A DNA stretch of 64,000 nt from Lepeophtheirus salmonis (GCF_016086655.4 NC_052134.2:37323971-37387970); one strand, 5' to 3'; positions 48,825-61,240 are shown, numbered from the stretch's first letter. Numbers and translations are program-made. The notes: a model not told the origin generated them from the letters alone.

Positions 48825-49454
48825 TATGAATGATGATTTATGATCATACCTACTGATGAAATTTCAACAGTTGAATGACGTAGAACTAAAAGATAGATAA
48901 AGATCAGTTTTAGGACTGATTAAATTAATCAGGGCTGAACGGAGGGACTACAGTCTTTATAGCTTATTTAGACCGATATAACTCTAGATAATGGGTGAGA
49001 TGATAGATTTGAGACCTCTATCTTGCACAGTTTGATATACATACATTGCAACGAAATATGGTGATCATTTGTGCGCAAAGTGATTATTTCTAATTTGCAA
49101 CTCATCAATGGGTGAAAATAATGCATACATTGTATTTAGGGAAGAAAAAGCAAAAAGTGCATCAATCTACCCACTCTTCCATTATTTCATAAGTTCATGT
49201 GTATTGAGTAAGTATTGCAATATGCAATGAGCTGATTTTTTTTTTTTTTTTGAAATTATAAAATATATGGCTGCATGTCTTAATAAATTGTGTGTATTCA
49301 TTATTTATTTTTTTGGGGAGGGGGGCATAACCAAACAAATAACCATTTCCTGAGATGTAGATCGAAAAAGTCACAACTTATATTGAAACATCGATCATAT
49401 TCCAAATAGTGCCGATATGTAATAGTCAGTTATGGAAAAGTTGACTTTTCTCTT
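48825..49454. other. gene-free DNA
   Basis: About 48880-48980 shows TTTTAGGACTGATTAAATTAATC and ACTACAGTCTTTATAG...AGACCGAT motifs of the diffuse repeat. A G-rich scrap GGGGAGGGGGGCATAACC (about 49315-49332) recalls the MITE blocks. No gene is visible. Confidence 0.4.
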
Positions 49455-50002
49455 TTCACCCCTACAAAGTTCACATCCCTGTTTTCATCCAAAGGAAAGA
49501 TCATCCCAGGACAAGTTTGTCCATAAACAAGTTCATCGCGAGGAAAAAGGTTTTTTTTATTTAATGTAATATAATTATTAGAGACAGTTAAATGAGTGTG
49601 TTGTATAATTTGCCTCTACAATTTCAAAATATATTTTTTAAATATTAAATAAACGTCTAGATAATTTGAGACAATCGTCGCTAGGAGTTATAATTAAATT
49701 AATAATATATCTATAGTCAGTTTAGGAGAATAAAAATATCTTAAATCTATCTGTAGATAATGAGTATATTATTGAATCATTAAATCTTACAATTAAAAAT
49801 AGAATAAAGTACTTACCTTTTTTCATTAAGATATATTCCAAATATTTGTATTGTTGAGGATGAATTTGTTTTGAGAGGAACTTTTCTCGCGATGAGCTTA
49901 CTTTGGGATGAACTTACTTAGGGATTAACTTCCCTTGTGATGAATTTGCTTCTGGGTAAGCTTGTCTTGTGGTGAAAAGAGCTCGGTGAACTGTCCGTAC
50001 AC
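49455..50002. repeat. inverted arrays of a 16-bp degenerate tandem repeat, locus 2
   Basis: The right array (49859-50002) is nine consecutive 16-bp units with no indels, for example GATGAGCTTACTTTGG (49891), GATGAACTTACTTAGG (49907), GATTAACTTCCCTTGT (49923), GATGAATTTGCTTCTG (49939) and GGTAAGCTTGTCTTGT (49955). The left array (49455-49550) is six 16-bp units in the opposite orientation, for example ATCCCAGGACAAGTTT (49503) and ATCGCGAGGAAAAAGG (49535). They enclose 308 bp of AT-rich DNA. The constant period despite sequence divergence suggests selection or a replication-based origin. No coding capacity or known element class was recognised. Confidence 0.85.
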
Positions 50003-51420
50003 GGAATTAGTTTACAAATAATTTAACTGACACAAAATAACGCGTGAGTCCTTAATTCGTCTTCCAAAGTATCAAATGTATATTATTTTATAAGTTTTGT
50101 TTATAATAAATGGTGGTATAAACAGAGAGAAAAAAAAGACTAAGAACGAATAAGATTATTGTGTTGTAAAATTATTTCATTCGATGCATTTATATGCTTT
50201 GTGGGACATAATTTAGTGTTGATGCATATACTGCATCAATTGCACAGCATGTAGTCGTAAACACCTCAAAACAAGTGATTCTTCAATATGCATTTAATGA
50301 TTAAAATGTAAATAAATAAAGCTTATATCATGAAATAATGAAATGCCGGATTTCTTAAAAATTTATTATATGCATAAAACCCCGAGAAATACTGGGGGAG
50401 AAACTTTACTCTTTACGTAACCCATGTTTGAAAAATATTTTTTTATACTACTGATATCAACAAATATATACAGAAATAATGTAAAAATTGTTAACTCACT
50501 TTCGTGACTTTTGAAATCGTGTCAAATCATGACATTCCAAATTATTTTCAAAAGTTCAACAACATTTAATTTTTCATAATGGATAAAGTTTGAAAAGGCT
50601 TATAATTTGATGGTATGACTCTTTTTATCTTACATTCAACATCAAGTTTTGGAAGGAATTGGTTCTTTTATGAGAATTTCATCAAATCCAATTTGTTTGT
50701 TTATTTATTTTTAGAATGAATGAAAACATGAGTAAATAAATGTTATCTTAGAAATAAATTATTTAAGTCAACATTGCAACTACATACTAAAAAAATGTTC
50801 AAAATTAAAACGTTGTTAGGGATAAAATTATACCTGTGATACGTGGCTCCAGAATCCTTTGAATTCTACAGCCCGCCCCAAAACATTTGATATTATAGAA
50901 AAATGGACAAAATACAAAATATTTAATATTTCTTGCCCTACCTACTTATTTACCAATTTAGTTCAATGTATTGGATTGAAATTTAGAAGTTAATTGACGA
51001 AAAACCCCAAAAAAACTCACAATTTAGCATATTTTATAATAAAATAATCTTCTTAGTTCTTTTGTTAGTGTAAGGTAACATTTTTAAATAGAGTCTTGCA
51101 CTCTTCTCCCCACAGTTATATAACAATTTGTCACAGAAATAATAGAACTCAATACTTTGTTCAATGTTCGTTTCCAAAAAAGAAATAAGGTATTTTCATC
51201 AAATTCAAGATTACATTTTCTAGGTGTGACAAAATGCGTCCAAAATTTAATGTGTGACGTGTGAAAGTGTGGACTTGCTTTTGCTTTCCAGCCTATAGTG
51301 TGAAACATGAGAACCCAGGAATGGCTTAGTACTAAAGAATGAACGAAGTTATTCCAGTGTTTTCTAATTATATTATTTTACGTCACCAGGATGATACACA
51401 CCAGACGGTGTAAAGAAACG
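50003..51420. other. gene-free DNA
   Basis: The minus-strand frame at 51084-51308 has a protein-like composition but no recognised family or splice context. Nothing else stands out. Confidence 0.4.
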
Positions 51421-51730
51421 AGGAAAGCGGTGGCGTAGATTATGGATCCAGGTTCACTATTAAGCTTGTCGTGCCCCTAGAGTTTGATACCTATAATATT
51501 CCTTATTCCAGGCTTTCCCAAACTTTACTATGGGAAGTTCTTCCTCAACTAATACATTATTCGAAACATTTGTACCATGTATATGCAGCAATCCTCAATT
51601 CTCCATCTTCCTGCGTCCCTCCCACAATCTTCCCTCACGGCTCCACTTTGATACCATTGTCTTAAGCAACCTTAGTTTTCGGGGCCCCTCCTGGAACTTG
51701 GGGCACTACGCACATTCATATATTTTTTTA
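51421..51730. mobile_element. hAT-like nonautonomous fragment(s)
   Basis: GCGGTGGCGTAGATTATGG (about 51427) and CAGGCTTTCCCAAACTTTACT (about 51510) resemble hAT termini. Further on, GTTTTCGGGGCCCCTCCTGGAACTTGGGGC (51671-51704) resembles the inner subterminal part of such elements. The region is GC-richer than its surroundings. Complete ends and a target duplication were not resolved. The overlapping open frames here are not genes. Confidence 0.4.
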
Positions 51731-51806
51731 CCTTCTTGAACAGAGAGTACTTATATTAAAGTAATCATAAGTGCATAATCGATTGAATATATTGAATGAC
51801 AGAGAG

Positions 51807-52190
51807 CAGGGGTCAGCAAACTTTTTTTACTGTGGGCCTGATAAGTGAAAGAATGACGAGCCCAGCTTCATAATCATTCTGTTAAGTAACTTTAACAGTG
51901 ACAGATTCATTTGCAGCAGCCTTTATCGTGAAAAAGTTTCTTTGAGTTTCTAAACTACATTTCATGGACTCATAATTCTCAGAGTGTAACATTCCAGAAA
52001 ACTTTTGGTAGATGTTTTGCTTCATTGTGAGTACGAAGATTGTATTCTTTCAAAACTGCAAATCTTTCACTGCATATTACGTAACTAGCTTTCCGGTCCT
52101 TTGTTTCCACAAGGAACTATTTTACTCATCACTCTTCTTTGAAAACTCCACACTCGGTATCCACTTTTTACTTTTTTAGTAGCCATAATG
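51807..52190 (-). pseudogene. hAT (Charlie-like) transposon remnant
   Basis: The left end CAGGGGTCAGCAAACTTTTT is a typical Charlie-type hAT terminus. From an ATG near 52188 the minus strand reads MATKKVKSGYRVWSF, and across shifts and stops pieces resembling the amino-terminal BED-zinc-finger region of hAT transposases (CRVF-EEW, then a Cys/His-containing block and H-E-T-K-H-like end). The catalytic dimerisation region is absent, and the opposite terminus was not found, so this is an internally deleted, dead copy. Confidence 0.6.
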
Positions 52191-53937
52191 AAGAGTGAAG
52201 GAAACGGGATCAGAAAATGAACAAACGGGAAGGATACATAATTGTGGGATACCCAAACGGAGATGGAGAAAATGAATGTAGCTCCTGCTACTGCTACATG
52301 TGGACTGAACATATGTTTATTGAAATGCATAGAACAAGACCAAGAACTTTGTAGTTATTCAAAAGATAATACGCGTAAGATACACTACAACACTAGTAAA
52401 TGTAAGGCACATAGCAATCAATATCTTATAGTTTTCCCAACAACATATTCCAATTCCAATTTTATCTATAGGTTTCGTGTTCCATAAGTTTTATAAAGCA
52501 AATTCAAGTACCGTCGGTGGGCCCGATGAAATGGCGTCGTTTGTCGGATCTCGCCTGCAGGCCCTAATTTGGCGATCCTTGACGTAGAGTAAAACTGATA
52601 CTTTCTTGGGGAGTTGTAAGTTTGAGTCCTTGTTGGACTCGGAGTAGAATTGATGATCCAGATTTGAATAATTCATCCCTATTTTTTTGCTTGATACGGA
52701 GTCGTATTTGTATTTATTGCCTTCTTCTCTGAGCCGATCTTCTTAAAAATGTTGTTCACATTGTCAGGGTGCCCATGTCAATTTTTTGAAAAAATACTAA
52801 CAAGTCACATTATATATAAATCAAATATAGATCAAAGTCTATTTTATGTCCTTTGTTATTTGATCTATTTCACAATATTTATACTTAAAAAAATAATTTT
52901 TAATAAAAAAATATGAATTTAAATAGCAAATGAACTATTAAAACTAATAATTAAGAACCAAATTAGGTATATTCTAGTAATGTAATAGCATGATGATATC
53001 CTATTTAAATAGATACCCATTTTTTTTTACATGGGTTTGTCACAAATGTAATTCAAATAATATAACTTTATCTTGCATGTCAAAAAGTTAGTAATTCATA
53101 GTATAAAACTTCATTGCCTATTCATTAGTTGTTGTTTTTTTGCTCAATTAGTTGAGTTGTATGTTATTATATATTATTCACTTAATGGCTACATTTATAT
53201 TTGAACTATTTTTCATTAGAGAGGCTAGTGGACATTAAATTTATTTTTTGGAAAATTAGTCCGGTTGTAAAAGGGATATTGATACGTAATTTTTTTTTTT
53301 TTGTAAATTTAGAAGGAATGCAACATTTGCAATCCATTAAATACTACAGTCAATTATTTTTTTACCTAGAACAACTTCCCGAAAAAATTAGGTAAATTGA
53401 CATTAATTGGTATTATTGATGATTTATAACAGAAAATAATAGTGTATAATTGAAAAAAATTTAATTTAGCAAAATAATATTTATTATTGGCTCCCTTATA
53501 ATTTTTAATCCTTTCAACATTTAAAGTTTAGGGACTATTTTTACTCACAACATATTAGAAAAATAAAATGTTAACCATATTTTCCCTATATATAGTGTTT
53601 CAAGTGGGCTCAACTAGCTTGTGTCACTTGCTCCTAAGTTAGTTTTTGACTTCAAAATCTAATATCTCATTGAATAATTAACCAATTAATTCAATTTTAC
53701 ACATAAATTAACTACAAATAATTATATTTTCATAGAATAAAGTGCCCAAGATTTTAAGATAATGAGTTATCACCATTTAAGAAAATACTCTGAGGTTGTA
53801 AATTTAGAACATTTGCCACAGCTCAGAATAAGGATGTGGCCAAGTACATTGGTTCCTCTAACTCAAGTATACTTAAATCTTATAATTTAGTAATTACACT
53901 ATATTCTAAATTATACTACAATTCATTAATATATATG
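52191..53937. other. gene-free DNA with inverted scrap of repeat family X
   Basis: 52575-52680 on the minus strand matches the 3' part of family X (AATTCTACTCCGAGTCCAACAAGGACT). The preceding 52510-52570 is a small GC-rich island (GTCGGTGGGCCCGATG, CTCGCCTGCAGGCCC) of unknown nature. Open frames across it are not conserved in the other copies. The rest is AT-rich. Confidence 0.4.
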
Positions 53938-54795
53938 TAGTGATGATGAGTATCATAGCTTATAATATATAAAAATATTCAATTTATAATATAAAAAAAG
54001 ATATATTAAAAAATATGTATCTCCCAGGATTTTGGATCCATTTTGTATTTTTTAAGTGATCCTATTTTGAAATATTAAAATTATCTACTCATCGTGAATG
54101 GATCCCTTGATTGTTTCGATCATGGTATCTCCATCCCAAGGAAGGAAATCACTCTACTTCCTTATGAGGTCTGGTTGTTTTTCCTGGGATTAATTCTCCT
54201 CCAGAGACCCGGAAATCGAACATCTCTTGAGATGGATGATCAAGTTAGAAGTATCTTCCTTCGATTGTCTCGATCTGCCTTTAATGATGCATGACGTCAT
54301 GAAATTGGCATTCAAAATGAAGAAAATATAATGACAATTTTAACTATTTGCAAGTACACCGCGGTAAAAAATGGGATCACTACAAAATGGAACAATCTAT
54401 TTGGATATACATATTTTTTAAATCCCCTTTTTAAAATTATAATTGAATATTTTTTTACAAAATATAAACTATGATATTCCTCATCACCTTGTATTATGAA
54501 TAAGTTATAAAGGTAAAAATAGGAGTGTCGTTTTTCATCATTTTTCAGTCGAAAAATGGAAATATATTGCATTCAGAATAAGATACAGAATCAATTAAAA
54601 CACTCGTACATATATTTTATAAATCCCACTTTTAATTTGGGGATTGTTCCAAGAGTAAAAATTGACTTTGAACGATAAAAGTTCCGAATTACTATCATCC
54701 CAGAAATTTCAGAATTCAGATGACATAGAGAAAAACTGAGATCATTTTTGGATTCTGCACTCATAGATATATTCGATTATTTGTACCAAATTCCC
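53938..54795. mobile_element. foldback-type element, copy 2 (core reversed, left arm truncated)
   Basis: The core at about 54090-54300 (GAACATCTCTTGAGATGG, GATGCATGACGTCAT) is the reverse complement of the core of 10107-11206. The right arm extends to TTTGTACCAAATTCC at 54795 and includes GGAGTGTCGTTTTTCATC, matching both other copies. The left arm begins abruptly at GTGATGATGAGTATCATAGC. The 66-codon frame at 54094-54294 is interrupted in copy 1, so it is not a conserved gene. Confidence 0.8.
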
Positions 54796-54907
54796 TCTCC
54801 CTAATTGTTCCCCAGTGTTATGTGCATATGTTCTCCCATTTCGGACGATTGCAAGGAATTCCGTGGTTTACTTCCAGTAATTTACATCTTATAAAATTAT
54901 ACCATAA

Positions 54908-55739
54908 AGGTGGGTTTATAATGAGGCGTAAGAAGATTGCGTCGTGTTGTGAAGCTTTACTACGCGCTGTGGAGTTTTACAATTTGTGGACGTAGATAAA
55001 GTGAAAACGGAACTCTATTTTGTCATTTCTTTCACCCAATCTTAAGGTGAAGGGTAACCTTTTAGCTTCTGATATAAAACTAATTGATGAGTTCGAAAAT
55101 CTCCTTCGAGAAGATAGAGGACCAATCTGGAAGATATGAATATTCATATCTAGTTATTTCTATGAATTCAAATATTGAACCCTATATATTGAATTAATTA
55201 ACCAATGAGAGAAGAGAGTCAAAACGATCCTTTGACATCCTGAGATATCAGAAATGAAGCTGCAGGTTTGACATTTTTATTTCTTGGGGAAGATGATTAA
55301 ATTCTCTTTGAGCTATGCGATTTTTTAAGATGGATCAAAGCCAGACACTCTTTCTTCGCCTACCACGTCTAAAAATGATCTTTTTTGCCAAAGGAAGCAT
55401 GACCACCCTAAGTCGATCCGTGTTCCTTCTAGGCGAGAGTTGATAATGTCATAAAAGTTTTTTGATGTCAATCATGATTATAAAATATAAAAACGAATGA
55501 TTCAACTTTGAAAAAATGACTACCAATTTGAGACATTTGAAAATATGGGCAGATTATATTATATCATGTACAAATGTAAGTGTATGATAAAAAAAAAGGA
55601 AAGAGTATTCGTGTGATCACTTAGCTTCAAGAGTCAAGTTGACTTGACTATAGTTTTTACGCACGTTAATGAGTCTCGTGACGCCTGATGAAGCTTCGCA
55701 ACGCAAAACCTTTTATTATGTCGTTTTGTAAACCCACTT
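54908..55739 (-). mobile_element. PIF/Harbinger element with TAA target sites and transposase relic
   Basis: Inverted ends AGGTGGGTTTATAATGAGGC (54908) and, reversed, AAGTGGGTTTACAAAACGAC (55739) extend further inward as related sequence (GCG-CG-TGTGAAGCTT on the left). They are flanked by TAA at 54905-54907 and 55740-55742, the 3-bp target typical of PIF/Harbinger. On the minus strand (about 55350-55200) one frame with two stops reads RRRKSVWL, ILKNRIAQREFNHLPQEIKM, then LQLHF, stop, YLRMSKDRFDSLLSLVN. This matches the start of Harbinger transposases (basic stretch, W, a GEF-type block, then YFRMS---FD-LL-LV). The catalytic DDE part is missing, so the 832-bp copy is a deletion derivative. 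Confidence 0.88.
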
Positions 55740-55742
55740 TAA

Positions 55743-58159
55743 ACTCATAAAATGTGGTTGAGAGAAAACAATAAGTAAATATATTCTTCATAGTACTTGA
55801 ATACATTGCAGGTACACATCCAGCCTGACACTTGTACCTAAAATTTCAATCAAGAACTTGTACTTGCCTTAATTACATTTAAATATACTTGCCCCCATTC
55901 CTAATACTCAATATCCCCAAAGAACTGTAGCTAAAGCAGCACTTACAAGTAGTTATTTCACAAAAATGTTGGATTACAACCAATAAAAAACTTTGCAAGA
56001 AAATGGAAACGTATTTACTTATCCCCGTGTCAACTAGTTCTATATATGCATTAACAAAGGTACTTTTAGAATATTATTTAATAAGGCTTTATTAAATATT
56101 AAAAGAATTACATTTTTTGCTCATTTTTAGTTTAAATAAATATTTAATTTAGATGTCAAAATGTGACTTTTCTACGATGCAATAATGATATTATATAACA
56201 TTGAAGGAAAAACTCTTTATGAATAAAGATTATTGCCATTTTTAATATATTGAAAGTTCGTGTAAGGAATTATTGTAATACTCCTAATATTATATCATTA
56301 TGTTTAATAGGGGTTTCCCAAATATTTTAAAAACATTTTATCCATCACAACTTTTACTTATCAAATATTGTGAATAGCCTTTAAAAATATCTTAAAAACT
56401 CTAAAACTATACATAAATTATAATTACATCTGAATAATACGCAATATATTTCATTGTATTGACGTAAATGTTACCATTATTGAACCATTACTGATTTTTG
56501 ATTTTTTTCTTTGCAATAAATTCCTTCGATCTTATTTTCAATTATGTCGTTGATGGATGGACTTTTCCTTCGATTTTTATAGATGTAGCATTGAATAAAG
56601 GGGAAAGGTAATCGTTCATATAATATTATGGTAATATATATGCATAAATATATCGATTATGCCTACTCAATCCGATAATATCTTTGTTTCAAATATACAC
56701 ATTCTCCAAGATTTGTTTCAGCCTACACTTTTCATCTATAGTGTTGGTAACATGTATTCAAATATCCAACAATTAATCAAATAAGTAAAGTAGGTTATAT
56801 GAAAGAATGAAAACTTTATTGGTGCTATAGAATATAAATGAGAAAGGGAAGGCACAGTAAAATAAATTGAAGGAGATAAAGAAAATTTCTTGAATTTTTT
56901 TTAATAGTTACTAAAATTATTTGCAGTTAGTAGGTCAAAACTGATACGAAGAATATTTGAGTTCCTTTCTCTTAAAAAAAAACAACATATCTTACCATTT
57001 ATTTATTTTATGGAAACTGCATTCAAAGTATCTAACGTAGACTATGTTTTATATTTCAAATTAACATATTTTCAGGTTCTTTTGTGGGGAAAATGCAATA
57101 TCTACAATAAAAACATAGAGTTTGAGTACTTCAGTATTTGGAGTTTGATGCAAAACAGTCAAAAAACGTTGCCTCTAAGCATGAGTAGACATAATTCTTG
57201 ATTTGAATTATACCGTATAAGGCATATAAAAATATTTGTAATCAGTCAATTTGATTCAGTTTATGAAATGTATAACAGCATAAAACTAGACTTTTTTATA
57301 ATGCCATTTTTATCGTTAATGTCCTTTTGTTTTGTTCATAGTTTCAAGTATGCACTGAACCGGAGACAAATACAGAATGCTCCTTTTAAGACCGTGACAA
57401 GGATGTCTTTTTTTGATAAGGGCAGAGAGGTGGCTCGGTCATAATTTTTTGTATTGAGATGACATTTTTTCAGGAAAAATGAAGAATGTTTAGTTTACGT
57501 TAAATTACGGGGCTTAGGACAAGTGCCCATTTTAAACTCTCACTAATTATAAGAATGGACATCGATCATGAGCACTAAGAATGAACCAGGACTACAACCA
57601 CGGACCATGTACATATTTTCACATGAGATCCTAACATGAGTTGAATTACTTATTTTTTTGGAATTAATCAATATTTAAAAATTTGCAATCAATTAGAAAA
57701 ATTTTATAATAAGAGAAACTTGATCCCGCATTGTAGCAATATTAATGGAAAATGAGTGTTGTTTACAAGACGATCTATAATGTTCCAATCTTGCAGCAGC
57801 ATAGTACTAATAATAATATATATATATTAATTGTGAGCCATCGATCTTTCCTTTATCAAAGAAGAAAAAAATAAGTTTTTTAAGTGATTCGATAAACCTG
57901 TGAAGTGAATTAAACTGGGTTTATGTCTGTAACTTTCATACCAAAGTGTTATTTATAGGTTTTAAATTTTGATTAAAAATAAGATTAAAAAAAATCAGTC
58001 CTGACATAATAGTGATTCAATTATTTATGAATATTTGTACATGTCAATTTTTTACATAACTGTTTTTCATGGTTGGTTAAAAAAATTTAGACTATCTACA
58101 TTTTTGCTTTTCTTTATCTAAATATTGTTTATATAAGAAATACCAATTACAATTGAAGT
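55743..58159. other. gene-free AT-rich DNA
   Basis: No supported gene or element. The open frame at 57010-57201 has no recognised motif. Confidence 0.45.
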
Positions 58160-58590
58160 ATTTTTTTAAAAAATATTGTTGATTTTGAGGTGGAAAGAGA
58201 ACTTGAGGGGGGAAGCTAATTTTAAATAGTAGAACTTGAAGTAGCAAACAGATTAAAAAAAGGAGAGAAGTTTTTGTTGGTTAACGATGTTCGAGATAGG
58301 AGAGGTGCTTGATGTAAGATACAGATTTGAGGTTTAAATAGAGCTCGAAGTAAGATACGGATTTAAGGCTTGGACAGGAAGCTGATGCATTGTAGTAAGA
58401 GAGTTTGTGATAGGATAAGTGCATGTTTTAGGAAACATATGTACTTCAGGTAAAAAGAGGTTTTGAAGTAGAAACAGACTTAAAGTTGACTAGAGATAAG
58501 AATAGAAAAAAAGCTGGATGTAGAAAACGGATTTAAGGTAGGAGTAGATGTTGAGTTAGAAAATTGATTTAAGATAGTATTCTTTCTTTT
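58160..58590 (+). repeat. purine-rich degenerate minisatellite
   Basis: Variants of GAAGTAAGATACGGATTTAAGG recur at uneven spacing of about 35-45 bp: near 58312 (GATGTAAGATACAGATTTGAGG), 58349 (GAAGTAAGATACGGATTTAAGG), 58468 (GAAGTAGAAACAGACTTAAAG), 58518 (GATGTAGAAAACGGATTTAAGG) and 58550 (GAGTTAGAAAATTGATTTAAG). The plus strand is strikingly purine-rich and pyrimidine-poor for over 400 bp. No frame stays open across it. Confidence 0.7.
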
Positions 58591-59776
58591 TAAAATACAG
58601 TCAAAATTATATTTTAAGGAACTATCAATTTTTAATCTTTAATCCTTTAAAAAATATTTTAGAATGGGTTCCCTAAACAACTAGGCCGAATTATTGTAAT
58701 TTTTATGGGAAACATCACTCCGCTTTCCCATAATTCGTAATTTTTGACATACAGTCTTCCACTGTAGTATTATAGTACGTTTACAGCAATACTTTCATAT
58801 CCAACGTCCTAGCATGATCGGTAAACGAACAGCAAATAAGAAGGTAATCTTCCAGGAATAAAAAAAACCCACGTGCATTGATGTGGTTTTGGAGGAAAAA
58901 CTTCACAAATAGATCTATTGTAAGGGTTGTTTGAAGGTTTACCTATTGGTATATGTATACTCAAGTAACACCATTTTCTAGATAATAATGCGTATGTAAT
59001 GACCAATGGTATTTTTGGATATTCCATTCAAGAAAGAAAAAGTGATTTGGCATGATTCACTTCAATAAATACATCTCCTTATCTTTTTTATAAATTCATG
59101 AAAAATGACCAAGGAATATATAACATATATGTATTTCAAGATAATCTTTGGAAATTGTGGCCATTTCCAGGTATTGATCCCTACGATAAGGAACTTTTTG
59201 GGGAGAAAACTCGGTGGACCTCTCTTTTCTACACTTTTTTGAGGCTCTAATTTGCAATGTCATCCTATTTCCTAAAAATTACGAACTCTTCCTCGTCGAC
59301 AAAACCAAGTGTCACATCATGGCGGAAAGTTCGAATATGGACATAAAAGGCAGAATAAACATTTTTGTACATAATTAATAATATATCAAATAACACTTAG
59401 AAACTTAATATATTACAAATGGTGTGAAATAGTAAGGTTTTATGAATTATTGATAAAGAATATTGAAAAAGATAAAAATAATATAGTTTCTCGGTGAGTA
59501 AAGTTCTGCTGTGTCGACTGTGCTTAGGATTTAAAATAAATAAATATTGGACACTATATGATAAGTTATATTTAATAGGTCACACCGTAGCCAATCAAAG
59601 TCATATTCATCGATTGAAGTCTCTAAATTATAGCTTATATTCATTAGTATATCATCCCATCCCACAAATTTGAACATAAATCCCATAATGGACCAAATAT
59701 CTATATAAACTATTTCGATATTTACAATGAAAATATTTAAATGGGAATTTTTCAATAACTTGAATTTTATTCAAGT
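58591..59776. other. gene-free DNA
   Basis: Short open frames at 58809-59027 and 59531-59837 show no motifs. No element is recognised. Confidence 0.4.
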
Positions 59777-60090
59777 GAAATTTTGTACAAATGAATTGAA
59801 CCCAATAATCCAATATATCTTTGAGCGCAAAATTCAAAACGGATCTCAGTTTTTCTCGCAGCCGTCTGATTTTTAAAATATCTGGGAATATAGTGATTCG
59901 AGACCATTATTGTTTAGAGTCATTTTTTACCCTTACAACAAATCAATAAATTAAAAGAAGGATTAATAAAACTTATTTAAAGTGTTTTATATGATTACAA
60001 AAGTTTTTATTAATACCGCATATTGTCCTGAAATCAACATATTTCCTTTTTTAGGTTGAAAAATGATAAAAAACGACACTCTTCTTTAGA
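59777..60090. mobile_element. solo arm of the foldback family, copy 3
   Basis: It starts GAAATTTTGTACAAATGAATTGAA, the same terminus as copy 1, and continues in order through GGATCTCAGTTTTTCTC, AATATCTGGGAATATAGTGATTCG and AAAAAACGACACTCTTCTT, as in the left arm at 10107-10420. The core and opposite arm are missing. Confidence 0.8.
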
Positions 60091-60114
60091 TCCTTTAAAT
60101 TTAAATTGATGAAC

Positions 60115-60655
60115 GAAAACTATTAATGCAAAATCAAAAGACTTGGCCTCATCATTCTGTATCATAGATGTGTTTTAAGGAGGATATTACGCTCCACTGA
60201 ATTTTAAACTAACAGAGGTACCTTATCTCCCCTACCCTGGATCCTAAGTAAAGGCTGTCTCTTTCACGAAACGAGACCCTTTGCTCAAAACTCCATTTAC
60301 CTTCCAAAACCAAATATAAGTATTTTTAAGCATAGTTTTTAGTATAAGTGGACTAGTTTTTGGAATTATATACCATTATGCTTTCACCAGGAAAGTGAGG
60401 CTGACTTCAAGCAATCTTTAGTGAATTCTTTTTTGTGGGCCATATATTTATATATATTATTTACATGTGAGGTTTATTTTATGACGTTAAATTTTGTTTT
60501 TGCAATTTTACATTATTTTGAAAACTTTAATATTCGTATCTTAGATCCATATCTTTTACTAAGAATGATAATTTATATATTTTGTCTATACTAAATATGA
60601 GTCGATCTTTATAGGGTTTGATTAACGCCGCTGGTGAAAATAAATAAATATATTG
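60115..60655 (+). pseudogene. 3' end of a non-LTR retrotransposon with AAAT-type tail
   Basis: A plus-strand frame with few stops reads KRLGLIILYHRCVLRRILRS, PWILSKGCLFHETRPFAQNS, then WTSFWNYIPLCFHQESEADF and KQSLVNSFLWAIYLY. The W-N-x-(I/L)-P ... FK-x-L pattern is the usual ending of non-LTR reverse-transcriptase proteins. Noncoding sequence follows and closes with AAAATAAATAAATA (about 60638-60651), a short tail repeat typical of such elements. Its 5' truncation next to the foldback arm suggests nesting or coincidence. The clade is not determined. Confidence 0.5.
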
Positions 60656-61071
60656 ATCGAATTAAGCATTATCAAAACAATTAATTTTGATATTTGTATT
60701 ACAATTTAATGAAGTTGTAGCCAAATGCTCCTTCTAAATTGAATTGAATGAATAAGTAGTGTTGTAATATTTATATTCTTAGAAAAATATAACAGAAGAC
60801 CATTATGACAAACGTAGTTACTTTTCAAATGTCATTGTATCATACTTGAAAAATATATATACAACTTTGTTGAAAGTGCCTACAAATCCCTTGTTAATGT
60901 TCTCATAGCTTGGTTTGTTATCTATTGAAAGTATGGATTCACAGTCCCAGATATGCACATTTGAGGATTTGAGTAACCACGTAATCCAGTCTGTTTGTTA
61001 ATCTTTGGACAAGAAAGAAGGTTTATGAAAAGACAAAGACCATCTTTCTATAGCAATTTCAGATTGTTCCA
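60656..61071. other. gene-free DNA
   Basis: No signal recognised. Confidence 0.4.
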
Positions 61072-61077
61072 ACTGAA

Positions 61078-61240
61078 CTAAGCTTTATAGGTTTCCTCGA
61101 GCTCTCCAACGATCTGAGTTTTGACTTCCTCCCCAAATCTTCTATGGTTGGTATCGTCACATCCAATTGCTTCTTCTTTTGCCACATCGTGGATCATAAC
61201 AAAGTGGAAATCACGGATCTTGTCTGATATTATGCTAATG
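61078..61240 (-). pseudogene. exon-like or pseudogene fragment, unknown family
   Basis: The minus-strand frame reads SDKIRDFHFVMIHDVAKEEA then IGCDDTNHRRFGEEVKTQIV and GELEETYKA before a stop at 61080-61078, about 54 residues. Its balanced, charged composition and higher G+C are unlike chance frames nearby. There is no recognised domain, no convincing donor site and only a weak possible acceptor (GCATTAG), so it may be a last exon, a retrocopy fragment or part of a mobile-element protein. Confidence 0.35.

Noticed and set aside
54094..54294. 66-codon frame in the foldback core that looked protein-like
   Set aside because: The corresponding region of copy 1 (10.6-10.9 kb) is interrupted by stops and indels, so the frame is not conserved.
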